Shown one piece after another: positions 34,969 through 44,253 of a DNA stretch of 64,000 nt (the first letter of the stretch is position 1; each line of letters starts with the position of its first letter). This DNA comes from Methylotenera sp965234545 (GTDB taxonomy: Bacteria; Pseudomonadota; Gammaproteobacteria; Burkholderiales; Methylophilaceae). A program made the translations under genes and the position numbers. The DNA lies in assembly GCA_965234545.1 (NCBI GenBank), contig OZ248348.1, positions 992,001 through 1,056,000 of the forward strand, given 5' to 3'. The notes below the pieces were generated by a model that was given only the letters and a program-made list of their open reading frames with translations, searched no databases and was not told where the DNA came from.

Positions 34969-37539
34969 TTACAATAAATCGGCATCGCCTGATTCTGCAT
35001 CAGCGTCATCCGTCTCAACAATTTTTTCCAAGCCGGATAATTTTTCACCTTCGCCTAGGTTGATCAGCGTGACGCCTTGGGTGGCGCGACCTAATTCACG
35101 AATTTCTTTTACACGCGTGCGGATCAAGACGCCACCAGTGGTGATTAACATAATTTCGTCTTCATCGTTGACCAACTTAGCCGCTACTACCAAGCCATTG
35201 CGCTCACTGATGGCAATCGCTTTAACGCCTTGCGTACCGCGACCTGAATGACGGAAGTCAGCCAATTGGGTGCGTTTACCGTAGCCATTTTCCGTGGCCA
35301 CCAACACCGTTTGCTTGTCGTCGTCCGCTATCAACAAGGACAACACTTGCTGACCGCCAGCCAATTTCATGCCGCGTACACCGCGTGTAGCACGGCCCAT
35401 TTGTCTAACCGCCTCTTCATCAAACCAGACCGCCTTGCCGCCATTGGAAACCAAGACTATGTCGTTAGCGCCATTGGTTACTTCGGCGCCAATCAGGTAG
35501 TCGCCTTCATCCAAGTTGATGGCGATGATGCCCGATTTACGTGGATTAGCGAACTCAATTAAGGCCGTTTTCTTAACCGTACCCAGTGCCGTGGCCATGA
35601 AAATATAACGGGTTTCATCGAACTCTTTGACTGACAAGATGGCGTTAATTTTTTCGCCCTCTTCCAATGGGAATAGATTAACGATAGGCTTACCGCGACC
35701 AGTGCGACTGCCTTGTGGCACCTCATACACTTTCAACCAATAAACTCGACCACGGCTACTGAAGCACAAAATGTAATCGTGGGTATTGGCGACAAACATC
35801 TTGTCGATGAAGTCGTCTTCCTTAGTCGGGGCGGCTTGCTTACCACGGCCACCACGACGTTGAGCGCGATACTCGTCCAAGGGTTGGGACTTCACGTAAC
35901 CGGTATGCGACAAGGTTACCACCACGTCTTGCGGCGTGATTAAATCTTCTAGTGATAAATCTTGGGCATTGGCAATAATTTCACTGCGGCGCTTGTCACC
36001 GAATTGTTTTCTAATTTCAGTTAACTCGTCACCTATGATGGTGGTCACGCGGGCTGGGGTGGCCAATATATCCAACAAGTCAGCAATGATGTCCATCACC
36101 TCTTTGTACTCAGTGACGACTTTATCTTGCTCTAAGCCGGTTAAGCGTTGTAAGCGCATTTGTAAAATTTCTTGCGCTTGCACGTCGCTTAATTTATAGC
36201 CTTTAGCCGTTAAACCAAATTCTATGCTCAAGCCTTCAGGGCGGGAGGCTTCCATGGCTGCGCGCTGCAGCATTTCTTCCACTACCGGCGATTTCCAAGC
36301 TTTCGCCATCAAGGCAATTTTCGCTTCCGGTGGCGTAGGCGCGGCTTTAATGAGGGCGATCATCTCGTCCACGTTAGCCAAGGCTACGGCCAAGCCTTCT
36401 AGCAAATGACCGCGAGCACGGGCTTTTTTCAGTTCAAATACGGTGCGACGAGTAATGACTTCGCGTCGGTGGCGCAAGAATGCTTCTAGCATTTGCTTGA
36501 GGTTGAGCAACCTAGGCTGACCGTCTAACAAGGCCACCATGTTCATGCCGAAGGTGTCTTGCAATTGCGTTTGTTTATACAGGTTGTTCAGCACTACTTC
36601 GGCTATTTCACCGCGTTTTAATTCGATGACCACACGCATACCCGATTTGTCGGATTCGTCGCGTAAATCTGAAATGCCTTCTATCTTTTTCTCGTTGACT
36701 AATTCGGCAATTTTCTCAACAAAGGTTTTCTTGTTAACCTGATACGGTAACTCATCGACAATCAAGGCCTGACGGCCACCGCGTTCCAAATCTTCAACGT
36801 GGGTACGACCTCGCATCACAACGCGACCACGACCGGTGCGGTAACCCTCTTTCACGCCCACGGTGCCGTAAATAATACCGGCCGTTGGGAAGTCAGGCGC
36901 AGGCACCAATTCGATCAGCTCTTCCACACCCATTTCTGGGTCTTTAAGCAAGGCCACGCAGGCGTCCAACACCTCATTAAGGTTGTGTGGCGGAATATTG
37001 GTCGCCATACCCACGGCAATACCGGAGCTACCATTGATTAATAAATTGGGGATACGAGCCGGCATGATCAGCGGTTCGTTTTCGCTGCCGTCGTAGTTGG
37101 GGCCAAAATCGACGGTTTCTTTGTCTATGTCCGCCAATAACTCGTGGGCAATTTTAGCCATGCGGATTTCCGTGTAACGCATGGCCGCGGCGTTGTCGCC
37201 ATCCACAGAACCAAAGTTACCCTGACCATCGACCAACATGTAACGCAAACTAAAATCTTGCGCCATCCGAACGATGGTGTCGTACACCGCCGTGTCGCCA
37301 TGTGGGTGGTATTTACCAATCACATCACCAACGATACGCGCGGATTTTTTATACGGTTTATTGTAGTCATTGCTAAGCTCGTGCATGGCGTAAAGTACGC
37401 GTCTGTGCACCGGCTTCAAGCCATCCCTCACATCCGGCAAGGCACGACCGACGATTACGCTCATGGCGTAATCGAGATACGATCTACGCATCTCGTCTTC
37501 TAAACTAATTGGCAGGGTTTCTTTAGCGAATTGATCCAT
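34969..37539 (-). CDS. gyrA: DNA gyrase subunit A
   Basis: Cuts and rejoins DNA in gyrase; the complex supercoils DNA with ATP. 856 residues. The catalytic Tyr is in AMRYTEIRMAK. The quinolone-determining region reads KYHPHGDTAVYDTIVRMA, with Thr where E. coli has Ser83 and the Asp87 equivalent intact; Thr occurs there as wild type in other bacteria. The C-terminal beta-pinwheel repeats begin near residue 520 with the GyrA box QRRGGRG. It lies 10 bases upstream of serC. Confidence 0.98.
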   Translation of the reverse strand: MDQFAKETLPISLEDEMRRSYLDYAMSVIVGRALPDVRDGLKPVHRRVLYAMHELSNDYNKPYKKSARIVGDVIGKYHPHGDTAVYDTIVRMAQDFSLRYMLVDGQGNFGSVDGDNAAAMRYTEIRMAKIAHELLADIDKETVDFGPNYDGSENEPLIMPARIPNLLINGSSGIAVGMATNIPPHNLNEVLDACVALLKDPEMGVEELIELVPAPDFPTAGIIYGTVGVKEGYRTGRGRVVMRGRTHVEDLERGGRQALIVDELPYQVNKKTFVEKIAELVNEKKIEGISDLRDESDKSGMRVVIELKRGEIAEVVLNNLYKQTQLQDTFGMNMVALLDGQPRLLNLKQMLEAFLRHRREVITRRTVFELKKARARGHLLEGLAVALANVDEMIALIKAAPTPPEAKIALMAKAWKSPVVEEMLQRAAMEASRPEGLSIEFGLTAKGYKLSDVQAQEILQMRLQRLTGLEQDKVVTEYKEVMDIIADLLDILATPARVTTIIGDELTEIRKQFGDKRRSEIIANAQDLSLEDLITPQDVVVTLSHTGYVKSQPLDEYRAQRRGGRGKQAAPTKEDDFIDKMFVANTHDYILCFSSRGRVYWLKVYEVPQGSRTGRGKPIVNLFPLEEGEKINAILSVKEFDETRYIFMATALGTVKKTALIEFANPRKSGIIAINLDEGDYLIGAEVTNGANDIVLVSNGGKAVWFDEEAVRQMGRATRGVRGMKLAGGQQVLSLLIADDDKQTVLVATENGYGKRTQLADFRHSGRGTQGVKAIAISERNGLVVAAKLVNDEDEIMLITTGGVLIRTRVKEIRELGRATQGVTLINLGEGEKLSGLEKIVETDDADAESGDADLL

Positions 37540-37598
37540 GGGTAAACTGACTTTTAGTTGTTTTTGTATGGCGCAATTTTAGCATGGAATGGCGGCAA

Positions 37599-37658
37599 AT
37601 TAGTAGGGTTAACAGCGATTTAAAACAGCATTCAATATCGCTGTACAGCCCTACTAAT
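37599..37658. repeat. 60-base near-perfect inverted repeat between metZ and gyrA
   Basis: Outer arms ATTAGTAGGG and CCCTACTAAT (10 bp, perfect), inner arms ACAGCGAT and ATCGCTGT (8 bp, perfect), with an 18-base loop and only a few unpaired bases between the arms. It starts nine bases after the metZ stop. No U-tract follows on either strand, so it is not a standard terminator. Confidence 0.7.
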
Positions 37659-37666
37659 TCAGCCGT

Positions 37667-38860
37667 CTAGGCAAGAGCCGTGAGCATGGATAAGTCGGAT
37701 TTTAAGTCGTCGATATGCTCAAGGCCAACGGCAATTCTCACCAAGCCATCCACTATGCCTGCTGCTGCTCGGGCTTCGGCTGTCACACGACTATGGGTGG
37801 TGGTAGCCGGATGAGTAATGGTGGACTTAGCGTCACCCAAATTGGCTGTAATGGATATCAGCTTGGTCGCATCAATTAAAGCCCAAGCAGCCTGCTGTGG
37901 CGTTTGCCCAGCTTTAGCCCGCACCTCAAAGCTAACGATACCACCACCGCTGCTTTGCTGACGCAAAGCCAGCGCATGCTGCGGATGCGAGCTTAAGCCT
38001 GGGTAATAAACGCGTGCCACACCCGGCTGCTGCTCCAGCCAAGTAGCCAAAGCCAAGGCGTTACCTGCATGCGCGTCCATGCGCACGAACAATGTCTCCA
38101 AGCCCTTTAAAAACACCCAGGCATTGAACGCACTCATGGTGACGCCAGCGGTTCTTAGAAAGCCGTAAACCGGCTCCATTAGCGCCTTAGAACCGAGCAC
38201 AGCACCGCCCAAGCAACGACCTTGGCCATCTATGTATTTGGTGGCAGAATGAATAATGATGTCGGCGCCCAAAGCCAAAGGCTGCTGTATGGCCGGCGTG
38301 CAAAAACAATTGTCCACCACCAAGTGCGCGCCCGCCTTGTGAGCGATGTCAGCTAAGGCAGCAATGTCGCATACTTCGGTCAGCGGATTGGATGGCGTTT
38401 CCACAAAAAACAGTTTGGTATGGTCAGTGACCGCAGATTGCCATTCGGCCAAATCGGTTAGCGAAACAAAGCTGACTTGCAAACCCCAGCGCGCCAGTAT
38501 GTTGCTAAACAGCTGCACGCTGGTGCCGAATAGGCTGCGCGAAGCAACAATGTGATCACCCGCGCTACATAAACCCATGACGCAAGCCAGAATCGCCGAC
38601 ATGCCGCTGGACGTTGCCACGCATTGCTCCGCACCCTCCAGGGCCGCCAGTTTATTTTGAAACATCGTGACGGTAGGGTTGGTAAAGCGCGAATAAATGT
38701 TGCCCGGCTCGCTGCCGCCAAATCTAGCTGCGGCTTGCGCAGCACTGTCAAAACGGAAACTGGAATTCAGAAACAAGGCTTCCGAATTTTCGCCGTAAGC
38801 GGTCATTTCACTGCCGGCTCTTACCGATAAGGTTTGTGGGTGTAATGTGTTCTTAGTCAT
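37667..38860 (-). CDS. metZ: O-succinylhomoserine sulfhydrylase
   Basis: PLP enzyme of the Cys/Met metabolism family, 397 residues. Uses sulfide and O-succinylhomoserine to make homocysteine (direct sulfhydrylation). The PLP lysine is in SATKYIDGQGRCLGG; NIYSRFTNPTV and ATSSGMSAILA are family motifs. Location after purF is the common betaproteobacterial order, which favours MetZ over MetB. A strong hairpin lies before its start, so it may have its own promoter or depend on read-through. Confidence 0.92.
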   Translation of the reverse strand: MTKNTLHPQTLSVRAGSEMTAYGENSEALFLNSSFRFDSAAQAAARFGGSEPGNIYSRFTNPTVTMFQNKLAALEGAEQCVATSSGMSAILACVMGLCSAGDHIVASRSLFGTSVQLFSNILARWGLQVSFVSLTDLAEWQSAVTDHTKLFFVETPSNPLTEVCDIAALADIAHKAGAHLVVDNCFCTPAIQQPLALGADIIIHSATKYIDGQGRCLGGAVLGSKALMEPVYGFLRTAGVTMSAFNAWVFLKGLETLFVRMDAHAGNALALATWLEQQPGVARVYYPGLSSHPQHALALRQQSSGGGIVSFEVRAKAGQTPQQAAWALIDATKLISITANLGDAKSTITHPATTTHSRVTAEARAAAGIVDGLVRIAVGLEHIDDLKSDLSMLTALA

Positions 38861-38885
38861 AATATTCCCATGGTATACAGACGTT

Positions 38886-38923
38886 AAAAAACCCGTCCAG
38901 GCATTTAAGCTAAACGGGTTTTT
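38886..38923 (-). terminator. Hairpin with A/T tails between purF and metZ
   Basis: Arms AAAAAACCCGT and ACGGGTTTTT around a 17-base loop. It works as an intrinsic terminator in either direction and lies 26 bases before the metZ ATG. Confidence 0.7.
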
Positions 38924-39047
38924 GTAACTCGCTTTAGCTGTGTTTATAATGCGCCCGCAAGCTGAGTAAGACTTTGTTTAAGTTGAGTCACTCAAATCAG
39001 CGCAAGACGATGGTATGCCATAGCCGCCATGCCGTCAAGACGCTTTT

Positions 39048-40586
39048 TTAGTCGGCCACGGCGTCTTCAAAACTGTCGATTAAATTTAAATCTATTTGCG
39101 TGCTGGCATTGGCCGGTTTTTGTTTTTTATTCACGTCGCCCCGGGCCGACTCTATGTTAGCCAAGTAGGCCTCGTTGATATCGCCCGTTACGTACTTACC
39201 GTCAAAACAAGAACAATCAAAATCGACTATTTTCGGGTTGCTTAACTTCACCACCTCAACCAGTGCGCTTAAATCTTGGTAGATCAAGGCGTCGGCACCG
39301 ATTTCTCGGCAGATTTCCTCATCGGTACGGCCGGTGGCGAGCAATTCATCGCGGCTGGGCATGTCTATGCCATACACATTAGGAAAGCGCACTGGCGGCG
39401 CAGCCGATGCAAAGTAAACTTTATTGGCACCGGCGTCTCTCGCCATCTGCACAATTTGCTGGGAGGTGGTGCCGCGTACGATGGAATCGTCCACCAACAA
39501 GACGTTTTTACCCTTAAATTCTATGCCTATGGGATTGAGTTTTTGCCTTACCGATTTCTTACGTAAAGCTTGGCCAGGCATGATGAAGGTGCGGCCTATG
39601 TAACGATTCTTAATAAAGCCCTCCCGGTAATCCAAACCTAAGGCTATACCGACTTGCAAGGCGCTGGGGCGACTGGTGTCAGGGATAGGAATCACCACAT
39701 CAATTTTTTTATCGGCCCACTCGCGCTTGATCTTTTCTGCTAGGGTTTTGCCCATGTCCAGACGCGTTTGGTAAACAGACACGTCATCGATGACGGAGTC
39801 GGGTCTGGCTAAATAAACGTACTCAAAAATACAGGGGTTGAGCTTGGCTTGCTCGGCGCATTGGCGACTGAAAAAATTACCGTGCATGTCGATAAAAATC
39901 GCCTCACCCGGCGCAACGTCACGTACCAATTTAAAACCGAGCACATCTAAGGCCACGCTTTCTGAGGCCACGATGTACTCGGTGCCTTTATCGGTTTCCG
40001 CTTTACCTATCACCAGTGGGCGTATGCCGTTTGGATCACGGAAGGCTAACAAGCCAAAGTTAGCAATCATGGCCACCACCGCATAGGCACCCTTGCAGCG
40101 TCTGTGCACGCCAGCCACCGCATCAAAGGTCATGTCGGTATTAAGCACGGCATTGCGTGAGGTTTGTTCAATTTCGTGCGCCAACACATTGAGCAATACT
40201 TCGGAATCGGAATTGGTATTGATGTGACGTAAATCTTGTTTAAACATTTCGGATTTTAATTGATCCGAATTGGTCAGATTGCCGTTGTGACCTAGCACTA
40301 TACCGAATGGCGAATTGACATAAAAAGGCTGCGCTTCCGCCGCACTGGATGAACCAGCAGTTGGGTAGCGCACGTGACCGATGCCGACATTGCCGACCAA
40401 GCTACGCATGTGACGGGTTTGAAACACGTCTTTAACCAGGCCGTTATTTTTATGCATGAAAAAAGTATTGCCGTCGGTGGTAACGATGCCTGCGGCATCT
40501 TGCCCTCTGTGCTGCAAGACCAGTAAGCCATCGTACAACAATTGGTTAACTGGGTTTTTACCAACGATACCTATGATTCCGCACAT
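39048..40586 (-). CDS. purF: Amidophosphoribosyltransferase
   Basis: First committed step of purine synthesis: makes phosphoribosylamine from PRPP and glutamine. 512 residues. The nucleophile is Cys2 (MCGIIGIVGKNP), exposed after Met removal; the glutaminase domain runs to about 230; VLLVDDSIVRGTTSQQIV is the PRPP loop of the transferase domain. C-terminal IDFDCSCFDGKYVTGDI is typical of the proteobacterial form. Downstream of cvpA, as in many proteobacteria. Confidence 0.98.
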   Translation of the reverse strand: MCGIIGIVGKNPVNQLLYDGLLVLQHRGQDAAGIVTTDGNTFFMHKNNGLVKDVFQTRHMRSLVGNVGIGHVRYPTAGSSSAAEAQPFYVNSPFGIVLGHNGNLTNSDQLKSEMFKQDLRHINTNSDSEVLLNVLAHEIEQTSRNAVLNTDMTFDAVAGVHRRCKGAYAVVAMIANFGLLAFRDPNGIRPLVIGKAETDKGTEYIVASESVALDVLGFKLVRDVAPGEAIFIDMHGNFFSRQCAEQAKLNPCIFEYVYLARPDSVIDDVSVYQTRLDMGKTLAEKIKREWADKKIDVVIPIPDTSRPSALQVGIALGLDYREGFIKNRYIGRTFIMPGQALRKKSVRQKLNPIGIEFKGKNVLLVDDSIVRGTTSQQIVQMARDAGANKVYFASAAPPVRFPNVYGIDMPSRDELLATGRTDEEICREIGADALIYQDLSALVEVVKLSNPKIVDFDCSCFDGKYVTGDINEAYLANIESARGDVNKKQKPANASTQIDLNLIDSFEDAVAD

Positions 40587-40601
40587 GGATGTAGCCTTAA
40601 A

Positions 40602-40629
40602 TAATGAATACTGTGTAATGAATACTGCG
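40602..40629. repeat. Two 14-base tandem copies upstream of purF
   Basis: TAATGAATACTGTG directly followed by TAATGAATACTGCG, differing at one base. It lies 16 bases before the purF ATG in the cvpA-purF gap. Confidence 0.6.
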
Positions 40630-40672
40630 TTTAATTTTTATGCCTAGCAGTGCTGCTAGTTGTGCATGCGCA

Positions 40673-41164
40673 CTAATCGTAGTTAATGTATTGGCCTATG
40701 CTATCTGGCACCCAAGGCATTATATGGCCAACCAAGGCTTCAAACGGGGCACTCAACATGGCATCTCGCCAACGGTCATCCTTAGGCAAATCGGTCATGC
40801 CGGCTAAAAATACCAACAAGCACACTATGATGATGCCGCGCGTCAAGCCAAACAATCCACCTAACAGACGATTTAGCCAACCTAAGCCTAATTTCTTAAA
40901 CAGGCTCGCCAGTGCAATCGACAGCAGACTGCTAATCAGCAATGTCGCTAAAAACACGATTAAAAATGCCGCCGCGACCCGCAGTGGTTCAGTGGGAATG
41001 GCCTCAGGCATCATCGGCAGCAATTGACTGGCATAACTTTTAGCGACGAAGAAGGCCAACACCCAGGACACAATGGACAATGCCTCCAACACCAAACCGC
41101 GCATGACGCTTAATGCGACAGACAGGCCTAATATGGCCAGCGCCAAGTAGTCAAAACTAGTCAT
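40673..41164 (-). CDS. cvpA: CvpA family inner-membrane protein
   Basis: 163 residues with four predicted helices, family of colicin V production protein; the true role is in envelope stress and is not well defined. N-terminal FDYLALAILGLSVALSVMRGLVLEALSI is typical. Lies between the SPOR gene and purF, the standard arrangement. Confidence 0.9.
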   Translation of the reverse strand: MTSFDYLALAILGLSVALSVMRGLVLEALSIVSWVLAFFVAKSYASQLLPMMPEAIPTEPLRVAAAFLIVFLATLLISSLLSIALASLFKKLGLGWLNRLLGGLFGLTRGIIIVCLLVFLAGMTDLPKDDRWRDAMLSAPFEALVGHIMPWVPDSIGQYINYD

Positions 41165-41193
41165 GATTTAGGCCAGCACGCTGCTTAAAAAGC

Positions 41194-41892
41194 TTAGTCA
41201 TTCGCCACCACCATGCCTTGCATATTTAAAGCCTGAAGTTTAAGCATGGCTTCGGCAGCCTGCTGACGCGTAGGGTAATCGCCGGTTCTTAAGCGAATTT
41301 TTTCACCCTTATCGGTGTTGACTTTTTTTATGCTGGCCTGATAACCCGCTTGCTTTAACTTACCTTCCATTTCAGTGACGCTGGCCATAGAGGAATACAC
41401 CCCTATTTGAATAGCAAAACTGGATTTTGCTGCTGCGCTGCCATCGGCTTTTGCCGGTGCTGGCGTAACTGACTGCGACTTAGCTTCGGGCACTCTAGCT
41501 TCAAGCGACTTGGCTTCAAGTGGTTTTTCTATAGGTTTCTCTGCTGGTTTTTCTGTTGGCTTAATTTGTGCATTATCGGCGCTGGCAGCACTGTCATTTA
41601 CAGCAACGGCCGTGGTATCTGAAGTGGCTGACACCTCAGCAGCTAGCGGCGATACAACTGCCGGAACTGGCGCAGCAAGAGGAGCAGGCGCTGCAATCGG
41701 TTCGACCACACCGGCATCGACACCCGCCATGGTGATCTTGATGGCGGCACTTGGGGTCAAACTAGCGCGATCTTGCAATACCATGGGCAACACACCAACC
41801 ATTACCAAAACCAAGCCTACGGCCCCGACCAGGCGACGCCTAGCCCGTTTCTTTAAACTTAATTCTTGATCGTGGTCTGTATCAGTTGGCAT
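41194..41892 (-). CDS. SPOR domain-containing membrane protein (DedD-like)
   Basis: 232 residues. A basic cytoplasmic start (LSLKKRARRRLVG) leads into one helix (about 22-40), then a long Ala/Pro/Glu/Lys-rich linker with several PTEKPAEKPIEKP-like repeats, and a C-terminal SPOR domain (about 155-232, FAIQIGVYSSMASVTEMEGK) that binds denuded septal peptidoglycan. The folC-dedD-cvpA-purF order is the same as in E. coli, which supports a DedD-like cell-division role. Confidence 0.88.
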   Translation of the reverse strand: MPTDTDHDQELSLKKRARRRLVGAVGLVLVMVGVLPMVLQDRASLTPSAAIKITMAGVDAGVVEPIAAPAPLAAPVPAVVSPLAAEVSATSDTTAVAVNDSAASADNAQIKPTEKPAEKPIEKPLEAKSLEARVPEAKSQSVTPAPAKADGSAAAKSSFAIQIGVYSSMASVTEMEGKLKQAGYQASIKKVNTDKGEKIRLRTGDYPTRQQAAEAMLKLQALNMQGMVVAND

Positions 41893-41931
41893 TGCTGCTT
41901 TCCTTAAAATAGCATGAACATAGGACTATTG

Positions 41932-43254
41932 TTACACAGCGTTATTAGGCAATATCTGCATCACACTGGCAACAGTAAAAAACGAACCGAACACGATTAT
42001 TTTAGCATTTTCATTTGCATCCATACAGGCTTCTACATCAATACATGCTTGAATATAGGCTTTATCTGCACTGGCAAAGGTTTTTATAGTAGCTCCCGGC
42101 ACCAGACCGGCAATTTGCTGCGCCAAGTCTTTTGCCCATGCACCACGTGCATGCAGGGTATCGGCCACATACCAACTGTCTATGTGATCTTTTAGCGCCG
42201 CAATCACCCCAGCGCTATCTTTGTCAGCCAGCATAGCAAACACCGCATAGGTTTTGCCATCTAGCCTGCTATCTGCATCGCTGCGCAAAGCCTGCAAGTT
42301 GGCCGCCAAAGCACGGGCCGCGTGCGGATTATGCGCCACGTCCAGTATCACGCTAGTACGCTTAGTGCCGCTATGAGGAGCTTGGATAATTTGAAAACGC
42401 CCAGGCAATGTTAGGTTGGCCAGCGCCTTTGCTATGCTTGACTGCCCCACCGGCAAGCGGTCTTGCAAAGCCTCAACGGCAGACACAGCACAGGCCGCAT
42501 TATTCAGTTGATAGGCCCCCAGCAAAGCCGGCTTGGGCAAGGTATAGCGAGTTTGCTGTTGCACTTGATAATGCCAACAGCCTTGCTCCAGGCAGGCATT
42601 AAATTCACTCCCCAGACAAATCAGCGGCGCCGAAATGGCCACAGCATGGGCAAGCAGACTAGCCGGTGGCTTAGGGTCGCCGCATATAGCCGGCACGCCT
42701 GGACGGAAAATGCCGGCCTTTTCATAGCCAATGGCATCACGCGTGTTTCCCAAAAATTCTTGGTGGTCCAAATCGATGCTGGTGACAATGGTGCAACTAG
42801 GATCGAAGGCATTAACGGCATCCAAGCGTCCCCCTAAGCCAACCTCGAGTATGGCGACCTCCACCCCTGCTTTGATGAAATGCCAAACAGCAGCCAAGGT
42901 ACCCACTTCAAAATAGGTTAGCGCTATGGCAGGTTCAATACGCCTGGCTTGCTCAACCACAGCGAAGGCTTGGCAAAGCACAGCATCGTTAGCAGGCGCG
43001 CCATTCACTCTAACGCGCTCGTTGTATTGCAGGATGTGCGGTGAGGTATAGCAGCCAACTTGATAGCCCGCCTGCAAATAAATTTGCTCTAGCATGGCGC
43101 AAGTTGAACCCTTGCCATTGGTGCCAGCCACGGTGATAAGAGGAAATGGCGTGGCGTGCAATTGCAATCGGCTCAGCATTTGCTGAACCCTATCCAAACC
43201 CATGGCGATGGATTTGGGATGCAAACTTTCGATGTAGCTGAGCCAGGCGGCCAA
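41932..43254 (-). CDS. folC: Folylpolyglutamate synthase / dihydrofolate synthase
   Basis: Bifunctional Mur-ligase-like enzyme, 440 residues. Adds glutamate to dihydropteroate and to folates. VAGTNGKGSTCAMLEQ is the ATP P-loop, EVGLGGRLDAVNAFDP the conserved folate/Mg region, LDVAHNPHAARAL the C-terminal glutamate-binding part. It follows accD after a terminator, as in E. coli. Confidence 0.96.
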   Translation of the reverse strand: MAAWLSYIESLHPKSIAMGLDRVQQMLSRLQLHATPFPLITVAGTNGKGSTCAMLEQIYLQAGYQVGCYTSPHILQYNERVRVNGAPANDAVLCQAFAVVEQARRIEPAIALTYFEVGTLAAVWHFIKAGVEVAILEVGLGGRLDAVNAFDPSCTIVTSIDLDHQEFLGNTRDAIGYEKAGIFRPGVPAICGDPKPPASLLAHAVAISAPLICLGSEFNACLEQGCWHYQVQQQTRYTLPKPALLGAYQLNNAACAVSAVEALQDRLPVGQSSIAKALANLTLPGRFQIIQAPHSGTKRTSVILDVAHNPHAARALAANLQALRSDADSRLDGKTYAVFAMLADKDSAGVIAALKDHIDSWYVADTLHARGAWAKDLAQQIAGLVPGATIKTFASADKAYIQACIDVEACMDANENAKIIVFGSFFTVASVMQILPNNAV

Positions 43255-43318
43255 GTCGTTTAATGGAAACGCTGAACTGGTGATCTCGTTAGAAATGGCT
43301 AAGACCTTTTAGTCTGGC

Positions 43319-43346
43319 AAAAAAAGCTGGCCAAAAAGAGGCCAGC
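43319..43346 (-). terminator. Terminator between accD and folC
   Basis: Perfect 7-bp stem GCTGGCC/GGCCAGC with a seven-base loop, followed on the minus strand by seven T. It ends the trpFBA-accD transcript; folC likely has its own promoter or is reached by read-through. Confidence 0.85.
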
Positions 43347-43360
43347 GCTAGTTGAGGTGA

Positions 43361-44224
43361 TTAAGCCGCTACCGGCAATCGCATTAAATTAGCCAAGATA
43401 TTAGCCAATTTATCGCGCATTTCACGCCTATCCACGATCATGTCTATGGCGCCGTGTTCCAGTAAAAATTCCGCGCGTTGGAATCCGTCCGGCAAGGTTT
43501 CACGTACCGTCTGCTCAATCACACGCGGGCCAGCAAAACCAATTAAAGCTTGCGGCTCTGCAATAATGACATCGCCCAACATGGCAAAGCTGGCTGAGAC
43601 ACCACCCATGGTTGGATCCGTCAAAACGGAAATAAAGGGCAAGCCGGCTTTGCTCAACTGCGTGAGAGCAGCACTGGTTTTAGCCATCTGCATAAGCGAC
43701 AGCAAGCCTTCTTGCATACGCGCCCCGCCACTGGCAGAGACGCAAATAAATGCCATTTTATTGTCTATGGCGGTTTGCACGCCGCGCACAAAACGCTCGC
43801 CCACCACCGAGCCCATGGAGCCGCCCATGAATTTAAATTCAAACGCTGCCACCACCGCAGGCACGGTTTTAATGCTGCCCTGCATGACCACCAATGCGTC
43901 TTTTTCTGCCACGGCTTTTTGCGATTCAACTATGCGCTCCGCATAGGTTTTGCTGTCTTTAAATTTAAGTGGGTCTATGGGTTGCACGGATGCGCCAATC
44001 TCAAACTGGCCATCGGCGTCCAACAACAAGGCAATGCGCTCACGCGCACCGATGCGATGGTGATGCGCGCACTTAGGGCAAACTTCCGCGTTGTCTTCCA
44101 AGTCTTTCTTATACAAGACGGTTTGGCAGGCTGGGCATTTACTCCACAAGCCTTCTGGCACGGTTTTTTTATCACGGCCAACCACCCGTTTAATTTTTTG
44201 CGGTAATTTATTTAACCAACTCAT
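43361..44224 (-). CDS. accD: Acetyl-CoA carboxylase carboxyltransferase subunit beta
   Basis: Moves the carboxyl group from biotin to acetyl-CoA together with AccA, for fatty-acid synthesis. 287 residues. The N-terminal zinc ribbon is CPACQTVLY then CPKCAHHH; the CoA-binding crotonase-like core includes SASGGARMQEGLLSLMQMAK and the GFAGPRVIEQTVRE helix. 30 bases after trpA. Confidence 0.98.
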   Translation of the reverse strand: MSWLNKLPQKIKRVVGRDKKTVPEGLWSKCPACQTVLYKKDLEDNAEVCPKCAHHHRIGARERIALLLDADGQFEIGASVQPIDPLKFKDSKTYAERIVESQKAVAEKDALVVMQGSIKTVPAVVAAFEFKFMGGSMGSVVGERFVRGVQTAIDNKMAFICVSASGGARMQEGLLSLMQMAKTSAALTQLSKAGLPFISVLTDPTMGGVSASFAMLGDVIIAEPQALIGFAGPRVIEQTVRETLPDGFQRAEFLLEHGAIDMIVDRREMRDKLANILANLMRLPVAA

Positions 44225-44253
44225 CTGACCAATCCTCTTTAATGCTCGTTTGT

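Noticed and set aside
36500..37539. GyrA Thr at the Ser83 position as a quinolone-resistance mutation
   Set aside because: Thr is the wild-type residue at this place in other bacteria, so it cannot be read as resistance.
38861..39047. Possible SAM riboswitch before metZ
   Set aside because: Only a simple hairpin with A/T tails is visible; none of the conserved SAM-aptamer helices or loops.
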